From Alistipes sp. UBA943 (GTDB lineage: Bacteria; Bacteroidota; Bacteroidia; Bacteroidales; Rikenellaceae), in the NCBI GenBank assembly GCA_002293345.1, contig DBDB01000032.1, positions 1 to 14,371 on the forward strand: DNA of 14,371 nucleotides, read 5' to 3'. Of the stretch, positions 7,202 to 14,182 are shown in pieces. Each line of letters begins with the position of its first letter. Positions within the stretch are counted from its first letter, which is position 1. Made by a program: the position numbers and the translations under genes. The notes under the pieces were generated by a model, which saw only the letters and a program-made list of their open reading frames with translations, was not told the origin of the DNA and searched no databases.

Positions 7202-8665
7202 ATGGAATTTTCTATTTACAATACACTGACGCGCCGCAAGGAGCGTTTCGAGCCGTTGGACCCGACGCGGGTGGGGTTGTACGTATGCGGCCCTACGGTT
7301 TATGGCGATCCGCATTTGGGACACGCACGCCCCGCCGTGACTTTCGATCTGCTATTCCGTTATCTGCTGCATCTGGGTTATAAGGTGCGTTACGTGCGCA
7401 ACATCACCGACGTCGGGCACCTGGAGCACGATGCCGACGAGGGTGACGACAAGATCGCCAAAAAGGCACGCCTCGAGCAGTTGGAGCCGATGGAGGTGGC
7501 ACACTATTACACCGAGCGGTATCACCGTGCGATGGAGGCGCTGAACGTGCTTTCTCCCTCGATCGAGCCCCACGCGAGCGGACATATTATCGAGCAGATC
7601 GAACTGATCAAGATGATCCTGGAGAACGGTTACGCGTACGAATCCAACGGATCGGTCTACTTCGACGTGCGCAAATATGACGAAAAATATGGCTACGGAC
7701 GCCTCTCGGGACGCAACGTGGAGGACATGATGACCAACACGCGTGCCCTCGACGGTCAGGACGACAAACGTTCCCCGTTGGATTTCGCGCTGTGGAAAAA
7801 GGCATCGCCCGAGCATATCATGCACTGGCCCAGCCCATGGAGCGAGGGATTTCCCGGGTGGCACCTGGAGTGTTCCGCGATGAGTACGAAGTATCTGGGT
7901 GAGAAGTTTGACATCCATGGCGGCGGGATGGACCTCATGTTCCCGCACCACGACTGCGAGATCGCCCAATCGACAGCCGCCTGCGGATGCGATGCCGCCA
8001 AGTACTGGATGCACAACAACATGATCACCATCAACGGCCAAAAGATGGGCAAGTCGTTGGGTAACTTCATCACGTTGGAGGAACTCTTCACCGGCAAACA
8101 CAAACTCTTGACGCAAGCATATTCACCGATGACGATCCGTTTCTTCGTGTTGCAGGCGCATTACCGCTCGACGTTGGATTTCTCGAACGAGGCGTTGCAG
8201 GCGGCGGAGAAAGGGCTCGACAGATTGATGAAAGCGGTCGATGCATTGGATAAAATCAACCCCGCGGCGACCTCTACCGTCAATCCCGCGGAGTTAGAGG
8301 CCCGTTGCACCGAGGCACTGAACGATGACCTGAATTCACCCCTCGCGATCGCCGCCCTGTTCGACTGGGTACGCACGATCAACCAGCTGGCGGAAGGCAC
8401 GGGCAGCATCACGGCACCGGACTTGGCGCAATTAAAAGAGATCGTCCACCGTTATGTATTCGACATCCTCGGGTTGCGTAACGAGAAGGCTGTTGCGGGG
8501 GGCAACGACTTGATGTCACCGCTCGTTGACATGTTATTGGAGATGCGCCAAAAGGCGAAGGAGGATAAGGATTGGGCGCTGTCGGACAAGATCCGCGACC
8601 GGCTCACCGCCATCGGCATTCGCGTGAAGGACGGCAAGGAGGGTGTAAATTGGGAGTTGACGTAA
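7202..8665 (+). CDS. cysS: Cysteinyl-tRNA synthetase
   Basis: A 487-residue cytoplasmic class Ia aminoacyl-tRNA synthetase that charges tRNA-Cys with cysteine using ATP. The class I HIGH motif is HLGH at residues 38-41 and the KMSKS loop is KMGKS at 281-285. The zinc ligands that select cysteine are conserved at Cys29, Cys224, His249 and Glu253, corresponding to E. coli Cys28, Cys209, His234 and Glu238. Other family blocks are YVCGPTVYGDPHLGHAR, RYVRNITDVGH, GWHLECSAM and DIHGGGMDL. The length is usual for Bacteroidota. The ATG at 7202 is the only start consistent with the family N-terminus (IYNTLTRRKE). It sits 5 bases after the promoter element and 3 bases before the start of prfB at its other end, so the two form an operon. 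Confidence 0.98.
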   Translation: MEFSIYNTLTRRKERFEPLDPTRVGLYVCGPTVYGDPHLGHARPAVTFDLLFRYLLHLGYKVRYVRNITDVGHLEHDADEGDDKIAKKARLEQLEPMEVAHYYTERYHRAMEALNVLSPSIEPHASGHIIEQIELIKMILENGYAYESNGSVYFDVRKYDEKYGYGRLSGRNVEDMMTNTRALDGQDDKRSPLDFALWKKASPEHIMHWPSPWSEGFPGWHLECSAMSTKYLGEKFDIHGGGMDLMFPHHDCEIAQSTAACGCDAAKYWMHNNMITINGQKMGKSLGNFITLEELFTGKHKLLTQAYSPMTIRFFVLQAHYRSTLDFSNEALQAAEKGLDRLMKAVDALDKINPAATSTVNPAELEARCTEALNDDLNSPLAIAALFDWVRTINQLAEGTGSITAPDLAQLKEIVHRYVFDILGLRNEKAVAGGNDLMSPLVDMLLEMRQKAKEDKDWALSDKIRDRLTAIGIRVKDGKEGVNWELT

Positions 8666-8668
8666 GGT

Positions 8669-9778
8669 ATGGTATTGGAGGAACAGATCAAATCCGCCGC
8701 GTCACGGCGTGACGAGTTGGCACGCTGCCTGGACATCGAACAGTTGCGTATCGACCTGCAAAACGAGACGGAGAAAACCGAAGTGCCGAACTTTTGGGAT
8801 GCTCCGGATAAGGCACGCGAACAGTTGCGAAAGGTCGCACAAATCCGCGCCTGGGTCGATGAGTACAATGCCGTCGTGAAGGGCGTGGAGGAGTTGGAAC
8901 TCATTCCGGAGTTTTTACGCGAGGGGGTCATTACGGAAACGGAAGCCGACGCACAGTACACCGCAACGATCGGTCTGATCGAGAAGTTGGAGCTGAAAAA
9001 CATGCTGCGCGGCGAGGAGGATCGCCTGAATGCCATTATGGAGATCAATTCCGGTGCGGGAGGCGTGGAGGCATTCGACTGGGCACAGATGCTGATGCGC
9101 ATGTACACCCGTTGGGGCGAGGCGCATGGATACACGGTGAAGGTGCTGGACGTACACACGGCCGAGGAGGCAGGGATCAAATCCGCCACGTTGGAGTTCG
9201 AGGGTGCGTACGCGTATGGATACCTGAAGAGTGAAAACGGCGTGCACCGCATGGTACGCCTGTCGCCATTCAACGCGAACAACAAGCGCCAGACCACCTT
9301 CGCATCGGTATTCGTGTCACCCGCGGTGGACGACACGATCGAGATCGTAGTGAATCCGGGCGATGTCGAGTGGGACACGTTCCGTTCGAGCGGAGCCGGC
9401 GGACAGAACGTCAACAAGGTCGAGACGGCGGTGCGGTTGCGGTACCACGGTAAGGATAGCGACACGGGCGAACCGGTGGAGTTCCTGATCGAGAACATGG
9501 AGACACGTTCACAGCTGATGAATCGCGAGAATGCGATGCGTATCCTCAAATCGAAACTCTACCAGCGTGAACTGGACAAGCGCCGTGCGACCCAAAAGGC
9601 GCTGGAGGAGACGAAAAAGAATATCGAATGGGGTTCCCAGATCCGTTCCTACGTATTCGACGACCGCCGGGTGAAGGATCACCGCACGAACGTACAGACG
9701 TCGGACGTGGACGGAGTGATGGATGGCGATTTGGATCTATTTATCAAAAGCTATCTGATGTCATTTGGAAGTTTGTAA
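8669..9778 (+). CDS. prfB: Peptide chain release factor 2, no frameshift site
   Basis: A 369-residue class I release factor that recognises UGA and UAA stop codons and triggers peptide release on the ribosome. The stop-codon recognition tripeptide SPF is at residues 199-201 and the catalytic GGQ at 244-246 (SGAGGQNVNK). The residue equivalent to E. coli position 246, next to the GGQ loop, is Ser240. Many bacterial prfB genes need a +1 shift at an in-frame CUU UGA near codon 25. Here the reading frame is continuous and the matching point is Leu21-Asp22, encoded CTG GAC at 8729-8734. The start ATG lies 3 bases after the cysS stop, so the two genes are probably translationally coupled. The promoter of the next gene appears to lie in the last codons of this one. 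Confidence 0.97.
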   Translation: MVLEEQIKSAASRRDELARCLDIEQLRIDLQNETEKTEVPNFWDAPDKAREQLRKVAQIRAWVDEYNAVVKGVEELELIPEFLREGVITETEADAQYTATIGLIEKLELKNMLRGEEDRLNAIMEINSGAGGVEAFDWAQMLMRMYTRWGEAHGYTVKVLDVHTAEEAGIKSATLEFEGAYAYGYLKSENGVHRMVRLSPFNANNKRQTTFASVFVSPAVDDTIEIVVNPGDVEWDTFRSSGAGGQNVNKVETAVRLRYHGKDSDTGEPVEFLIENMETRSQLMNRENAMRILKSKLYQRELDKRRATQKALEETKKNIEWGSQIRSYVFDDRRVKDHRTNVQTSDVDGVMDGDLDLFIKSYLMSFGSL

Positions 9779-9795
9779 TCTTTTTCTAATCTTTG
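9764..9795 (+). promoter_or_regulatory. Candidate promoter of the 488-residue lipoprotein
   Basis: A -33 TTTG at 9764-9767, inside the end of prfB, is followed after 20 bases by AATCTTTG at 9788-9795, one base off TAnnTTTG. A TAA-TCTTTG reading has one extra spacer base. The predicted leader is roughly 35-40 bases of AT-rich DNA before the ATG at 9836. No terminator hairpin separates prfB from this gene, so some read-through from the cysS operon is also possible. Confidence 0.5.
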
Positions 9796-9835
9796 CATCT
9801 AATGCACTTGACTAAAAATTAATAATTACTTAAAT

Positions 9836-11302
9836 ATGAATACAATGAAAAAACTTTTGTGGTTATTCGCTGCGGTGGCAACCGTGGCAATGACGAGTTG
9901 CAAGACCGAGCCTTGCGAGGGACCTGATTGCGACGACTCTGTCATTCCGACGGAGCAAGGCTTCAATATCGAGTTGGGCACAGGCACTGCGTTCGAGCAG
10001 TCGTTCACCGTATCGGCAGCAAACAACATCGGCGCGCAGAGCCTCTTCGTTTGGGGTACTGTGACGGCGGAGGAACTCCTGACCTACAAGGACGAGAACC
10101 AATTCATCGAGCAGGTTATCGACGAGATGGCCGCGGATCCGGCGAATGCGAATAAGACTATGGCCGAGTTGATCACACAAATGACCACGACCAACGGTGT
10201 CCCCAATAACGGTGCCGAGCCCCGTACGATCACTACCTCCTTCCTGGATCCCGGAACCGAGTACTATATCGTTGTTTGCGGCGTGAACCTCAATGGTGTA
10301 CGCACCTGCGCCGCGACGAAACAGTATTTTGTGACCCAGGCCCCTCCTCCCGTTCAGAATGCGTCCCTCAATTTTGAATGGACGGCCAAAGCGGTCAACA
10401 GCGCCCGTATCGAATTCACAGTCACTCCGTCGAACGACACGGACAAATATTACATGTACACACTCCAATTGGCGGATTATACGGACCGATTGGGCGGCAA
10501 TCCCGCCGGTGTGAAGGCAGGCATGCCCCAGATCGTCAAATCTTTCGCCCGTCAGACTCCCGGTATCAACTCGATACCCGACTATATTAAAGCTATGAGC
10601 CATGTCGGTCCCGTGGGCCCGGGCTTGGAGAATGAGTTCTACATCGGCGGTATGGCTCCGTTGACGGAGTACGTAGCTTTCGTTTGCGGTATCGACGATT
10701 ACGGTCGCGCCACGACCGACGTGCAGGTTCTTCGGATCAAAACTCCCGATTACACGCCTTCGGATGCCGTAGTAACCATGAGCGCACGCTTGTTCGACGG
10801 TGACGAAGCCGTAAAGGCAGATCCCGTACGTTACCCGGAAGCGGCATACGGCGGCAGTTTCTTCATGCGTGTAAAACCTCAGTTCAGCGTTCGCAACGAC
10901 AACCAGGAAGACACCCCCGCTCAATGGTCTTTGATGTGGAAAGAGACGGATCAGTCGTCAAAAGCCGACGGAGAGTTGTTCATGATGATCGAAGCCGACG
11001 GTATGGTCGACGAGGCGACAGGCAGTGTTCGTTGGCCTGCAACCGGAGATGACGACAACTACACCGATCTGTGGGGAATCCCGAAAACTATCAACATCAC
11101 GTTCTACTTCTATTCGGTAGCTTACGATGCTGAAGGAGATCCGGGTCCGATCGGCAAAATGTCCATCCGTGTAAACAAAGACTCTGTGAAACCCATCAGC
11201 ACAATCGACGAGTCGCCCTACACACGTGCCGCGCATTACAGCGCCGCGCACAGAATGGCAGTCGAGCAGAAAGAGGCGGAACATAAAGTGATGTCGCTGT
11301 AA
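9836..11302 (+). CDS. Surface lipoprotein of unknown function, FN3-like domains
   Basis: A 488-residue predicted lipoprotein. The signal sequence has a basic start (MNTMKKLLW), a hydrophobic core and a lipobox ending TSC, with the lipidated Cys at residue 22. The in-frame ATG at 9845 is an equally possible start. The mature part begins with a short acidic Cys-containing stretch (KTEPCEGPDCDD). Two beta-rich stretches follow that resemble fibronectin type III-like modules of Bacteroidota surface proteins: about residues 40-165 (ending in FLDPGTEYYIVVCGVNLNG) and about 175-305 (ARIEFTVTPSNDTDKYYMY, then MAPLTEYVAFVCGIDDYG). A further C-terminal region ends with a charged tail. No catalytic motif or sugar-binding signature was recognised and no SusC/D genes are near. 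It has its own promoter and a strong terminator at 11316-11351, so it is probably a single-gene unit. The exact function is unknown. Confidence 0.8.
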   Translation: MNTMKKLLWLFAAVATVAMTSCKTEPCEGPDCDDSVIPTEQGFNIELGTGTAFEQSFTVSAANNIGAQSLFVWGTVTAEELLTYKDENQFIEQVIDEMAADPANANKTMAELITQMTTTNGVPNNGAEPRTITTSFLDPGTEYYIVVCGVNLNGVRTCAATKQYFVTQAPPPVQNASLNFEWTAKAVNSARIEFTVTPSNDTDKYYMYTLQLADYTDRLGGNPAGVKAGMPQIVKSFARQTPGINSIPDYIKAMSHVGPVGPGLENEFYIGGMAPLTEYVAFVCGIDDYGRATTDVQVLRIKTPDYTPSDAVVTMSARLFDGDEAVKADPVRYPEAAYGGSFFMRVKPQFSVRNDNQEDTPAQWSLMWKETDQSSKADGELFMMIEADGMVDEATGSVRWPATGDDDNYTDLWGIPKTINITFYFYSVAYDAEGDPGPIGKMSIRVNKDSVKPISTIDESPYTRAAHYSAAHRMAVEQKEAEHKVMSL

Positions 11303-11315
11303 TTTGACTTCAAAT

Positions 11316-11351
11316 AAAAAAGGGCCCCGTTTAAGACGGGGCTCTTTTTTT
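11316..11351 (+). terminator. Rho-independent terminator
   Basis: A stem of at least 11 bp (11320-11330 with 11336-11346, one G-T wobble, arms around GGCCCCGT / ACGGGGCT) closes a 5-base loop, with A-run and T-run flanks that could extend pairing. It is followed by a seven-T tract within TCTTTTTTTA. It starts 14 bases after the stop codon of the lipoprotein gene. Confidence 0.92.
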
Positions 11352-11395
11352 ATTTTGCGTTTTTCGCGGGTGCTTTTCACCGCGCATGGCTTGTC

Positions 11396-11430
11396 GAAGG
11401 AGGGAGGTACGCTTGGTACATCCCTCCTTC
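11396..11430. other. Inverted repeat upstream of fbp
   Basis: GAAGGAGGGA at 11396-11405 pairs with TCCCTCCTTC at 11421-11430. Inside, after one G/A mismatch, GTAC pairs with GTAC around a 5-base loop (GCTTG). There is no following T tract, so it is not a standard terminator. It lies about 50 bases upstream of the fbp -33 element, and its role is unknown. A weaker hairpin with a bulged G lies just before it at 11365-11384. Confidence 0.6.
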
Positions 11431-11483
11431 TTCGCACTGGCTGCATGGCAAAAATCTCTCCCCGAAAATCCGCAAAATCGGAG

Positions 11484-11514
11484 TTTGCCCGATGACGTAT
11501 TTTTTGTATCTTTG
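11484..11514 (+). promoter_or_regulatory. fbp promoter, TTTG-N19-TATCTTTG
   Basis: A -33 TTTG at 11484-11487 and a perfect -7 TATCTTTG at 11507-11514 are separated by 19 bases, the best match to the Bacteroidota housekeeping promoter consensus in the window. Only 4 bases separate the -7 element from the chosen fbp ATG, which predicts a leaderless or near-leaderless mRNA. Confidence 0.8.
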
Positions 11515-11518
11515 GGTT

Positions 11519-13495
11519 ATGGACATTAAATTTCTCAAGCTGCTGAGCGAAAAATTCCCATCGGTAGCCTCCGCCACGACCGAGATCATCAACCTCGAAG
11601 CGATCCTCAACCTCCCGAAGGGCACGGAGCACTTCATCACCGATCTCCACGGCGAGTACGAGGCATTTCGCCACGTGTTGAAAAATGCGTCGGGCGTAAT
11701 CCGACAGAAGGTGTGCGAGCTATTTGCCGACACACTCTCCGAGGAGGAGTTGGACGATCTTTGTACGTTGATCTACTATCCTGCGGAGAAACTGGAACTC
11801 GTCCGCCGCCGCGGCCGGAACAGCGAAGCGTGGTATCGCACGACACTGCATCGCCTGACGGAGGTGTGCCGTTCGGCATCATCCAAATACACCCGCTCGA
11901 AGGTGCAAAAGACACTGCCGAAAGATTTCTCATACATCATCCAGGAGCTGTTGCACGAGAGCGACGACCGCGGGTCGAACAAAGAGGAGTATTTCAACGG
12001 TATCGTCCACTCGATCATTGAGGTGGGACGTGCGGATGCGTTCATCATCGCGATGAGTAACGTGATCCAGCGCCTGACGATCGACCGGTTACACATCATC
12101 GGCGATATTTTCGACCGCGGCCCGGGCCCCCACTTTATTTTCGACACGCTGTCGCAATACAACGCTTATGACATCCAATGGGGCAACCATGATATTTTGT
12201 GGATGGGCGCCGCGGCGGGCCAGGACGCACTGATCGCCAACGTGATCCGCATGTGCGGACGTTACGACAACCTCGACGTATTGGAGGACGGTTACGGGAT
12301 CAACCTGCTGCCGTTGGCACGCTTCGCGATGGAGTGTTACGAGAATTCGCCATGCGATCCGTATAAACCGAAGGTGATGCAAAATTCGGGCGTCACGGAA
12401 CGCGACCTGTTGCTGATGACCCAGATGCACAAAGCGATCTCGGTGATCCAGTTTAAGTTGGAGGGACAGTTGATCGCCGCCCATCCGGAGTACGGGATGG
12501 CGAACCGTGCCCTGTTGGAGCGCATCGACTACACGAACGGCACAATCACACTGAGCGACGTGAAGGGGATCGACGGCGATAGCACCTGGCCGTTAAAGGA
12601 TGGTCACTTCCCGACGGTAGACCCTGCGGCCCCCTATACATTGACCCCTGCGGAGGAGCGGTTGGTACGCACGCTACATGCGTCGTTCGTGGATTGTGAG
12701 AAGTTGCAGAAGCACGTCCGCCAGCTCTACGCGAAGGGCAACATCTATCTGACGATGAACTCGAATCTGATGTATCACGCGTCGATCCCGATGACCGAGG
12801 CGGGTGAATTCAAGACGGTCGTCGTGGAAGGAGCGTCGTACGAGGGCAAAGATCTGCTGGACAAGATCGACCGGTTGACACGCGAGGCATACTTCGGCGG
12901 ACGTGGCGAGGCGAGTCAGGAGCGTGCAAAGGATTACATGTGGTATCTGTGGTGCGGCAAGGATTCTCCGTTCTTCGACAAGGCAAAGATGGCGACGTTG
13001 GAACGTTACCTGATCGAGGACAAATCGACGTGGCACGAAGAGAAGGGCTTCTACTACAAGCATCTCGAAGATCAAACGATGTGCGAGATGATCCTCTCAT
13101 CGTTCGGACTGGATTCCGCAACGTCGCACATCATATCGGGACACGTGCCGGTGAAAACGTGCAAGGGAGAAAGTCCCATCAAAGCGGGAGGCAAGTTGCT
13201 GATGATCGACGGGGGATTCTCGAAGGCGTACCAGAGCGAGACGGGGATCGCGGGGTACACGTTGATCTACAACTCGCACGGGCTGCAGTTGGTGCAGCAC
13301 GAACCGTTCGAGTCAGCGGCACTGGCGGTTGAGGAGAGCCAGGATATCATCTCGACACGAATGGTGGTCGAATCGGCAGACCGGCGGATCCGTGTACGCG
13401 ACACGACCGTCGGATGCGAATTACAGACCCAGATCGAGGACCTGCGCGGGTTGCTCGAAGCCTATAAATCCGGAACCATCAAACCCCATGAATAA
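11519..13495 (+). CDS. fbp: Fructose-1,6-bisphosphatase, class III
   Basis: A 658-residue cytoplasmic gluconeogenic enzyme that hydrolyses fructose 1,6-bisphosphate to fructose 6-phosphate, of the class III type first known from Bacillus subtilis Fbp (about 670 residues). It carries the metallophosphoesterase metal-binding blocks TDLHGEYEAF (Asp42, His44), GDIFDRGP (195-202) and GNHD (222-225). The family-specific stretches TEIINLEAILNLPKGTEHF, SSKYTRSK and RYDNLDVLEDGYGINL match B. subtilis closely. A longer frame begins at 11492, but it would start upstream of the -7 element. The ATG at 11519, giving MDIKFLKLLSEKF, agrees with the family N-terminal region and with the promoter. Its last 8 bases overlap the start of the DNA alkylation repair gene. 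Confidence 0.96.
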   Translation: MDIKFLKLLSEKFPSVASATTEIINLEAILNLPKGTEHFITDLHGEYEAFRHVLKNASGVIRQKVCELFADTLSEEELDDLCTLIYYPAEKLELVRRRGRNSEAWYRTTLHRLTEVCRSASSKYTRSKVQKTLPKDFSYIIQELLHESDDRGSNKEEYFNGIVHSIIEVGRADAFIIAMSNVIQRLTIDRLHIIGDIFDRGPGPHFIFDTLSQYNAYDIQWGNHDILWMGAAAGQDALIANVIRMCGRYDNLDVLEDGYGINLLPLARFAMECYENSPCDPYKPKVMQNSGVTERDLLLMTQMHKAISVIQFKLEGQLIAAHPEYGMANRALLERIDYTNGTITLSDVKGIDGDSTWPLKDGHFPTVDPAAPYTLTPAEERLVRTLHASFVDCEKLQKHVRQLYAKGNIYLTMNSNLMYHASIPMTEAGEFKTVVVEGASYEGKDLLDKIDRLTREAYFGGRGEASQERAKDYMWYLWCGKDSPFFDKAKMATLERYLIEDKSTWHEEKGFYYKHLEDQTMCEMILSSFGLDSATSHIISGHVPVKTCKGESPIKAGGKLLMIDGGFSKAYQSETGIAGYTLIYNSHGLQLVQHEPFESAALAVEESQDIISTRMVVESADRRIRVRDTTVGCELQTQIEDLRGLLEAYKSGTIKPHE

Positions 13496-14180
13496 TTACA
13501 TCAATACCCGTCTCCACGAACTGGCCGATACGGGCGACTACAAGGAGTTCAACAAGAAGATCGTCGCGACGAATTATGACGTGCTGGGCGTTCGGTCTCC
13601 GGATATGCGAGCCCTGGCACGGGAGATCGCCAAGTCACCCGACGTCGAGACGTATCTCCGCAATGCCGAATTCACTGCGTACGAACATGTGACGCTCTAC
13701 GGAATCGTATTGGGATACGTCAAGAAGATGCCGTTGGAACGCATCCTGGGTTATCTGGACGTCCTCATCCCGAAGTTCGATTGTTGGGCGCATGTCGATG
13801 TGACGATCTCGTCGCTGAAGATCTTCGACAAGCATCGCGATGAGGTACTCGAATATTTCCTGCCGTTGAAAACCGATCCGGGAGAGTTCACCAAACGCAC
13901 CTTCGTGATCGTGCTGATGTGCTACCTGATGGATGACGACCATATCGACGCCGCATTACAACACCTCATCAAGACTCCACAAGGGCAATATTATGTCGAC
14001 ATGGCGATCGCGTGGGCACTGAGCGTGGCACTGGTGAAGCATTACGGCCGTACGGTAGGGCTGTTGGAACGTCCTGTTTTTTCGCGATGGGTGCACAACA
14101 AGGCGATCCAAAAGGCACGCGAAAGTTTCCGCGTGAGTCCGGAACAAAAAGAGCATCTAAATGGATTAAAAATCAAATAA
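13488..14180 (+). CDS. DNA alkylation repair protein, AlkD-like HEAT-repeat family
   Basis: A 230-residue, probably cytoplasmic protein of the DNA alkylation repair family (AlkC/AlkD-like, built of HEAT-like helical repeats). Characterised members excise N3- or N7-alkylated purines. Family hallmarks are DVLGVRSPDMRALA near the N-terminus, FDCWAHVD with Trp100 and Asp104 spaced as the catalytic-site Trp109 and Asp113 of Bacillus cereus AlkD, and the C-terminal YYVDMAIAWALSVALVKH followed by NKAIQKARESFRVS. A longer frame starts at 13329 inside fbp, but the ATG at 13488 is preferred: it gives the normal family length and overlaps the fbp stop (ATGAATAA), a translational-coupling arrangement. 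No terminator follows; a pilin-like fragment begins directly after its stop codon. Activity on DNA is inferred from the family, and the exact subfamily is not certain. Confidence 0.88.
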   Translation: MNNYINTRLHELADTGDYKEFNKKIVATNYDVLGVRSPDMRALAREIAKSPDVETYLRNAEFTAYEHVTLYGIVLGYVKKMPLERILGYLDVLIPKFDCWAHVDVTISSLKIFDKHRDEVLEYFLPLKTDPGEFTKRTFVIVLMCYLMDDDHIDAALQHLIKTPQGQYYVDMAIAWALSVALVKHYGRTVGLLERPVFSRWVHNKAIQKARESFRVSPEQKEHLNGLKIK

Positions 14181-14182
14181 TC

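Noticed and set aside
5677..7383. Long plus-strand open frame (568 codons) antisense to the GT117 gene, extending into cysS
   Set aside because: It is the complement of a well-supported conserved gene. Its translation is rich in His, Arg and Gln with no recognisable motif, and it would cross the divergent promoter region.
8452..9549. Minus-strand open frame of 365 codons antisense to cysS and prfB
   Set aside because: It lies wholly opposite two unmistakable housekeeping genes, and its Ser/Arg-rich translation is typical of an antisense shadow.
13329..13487. N-terminal extension of the alkylation repair gene from 13329
   Set aside because: The extra 53 codons overlap fbp, are Arg/Ser-rich and unlike the family, while the ATG at 13488 gives the normal length and a typical overlap start.
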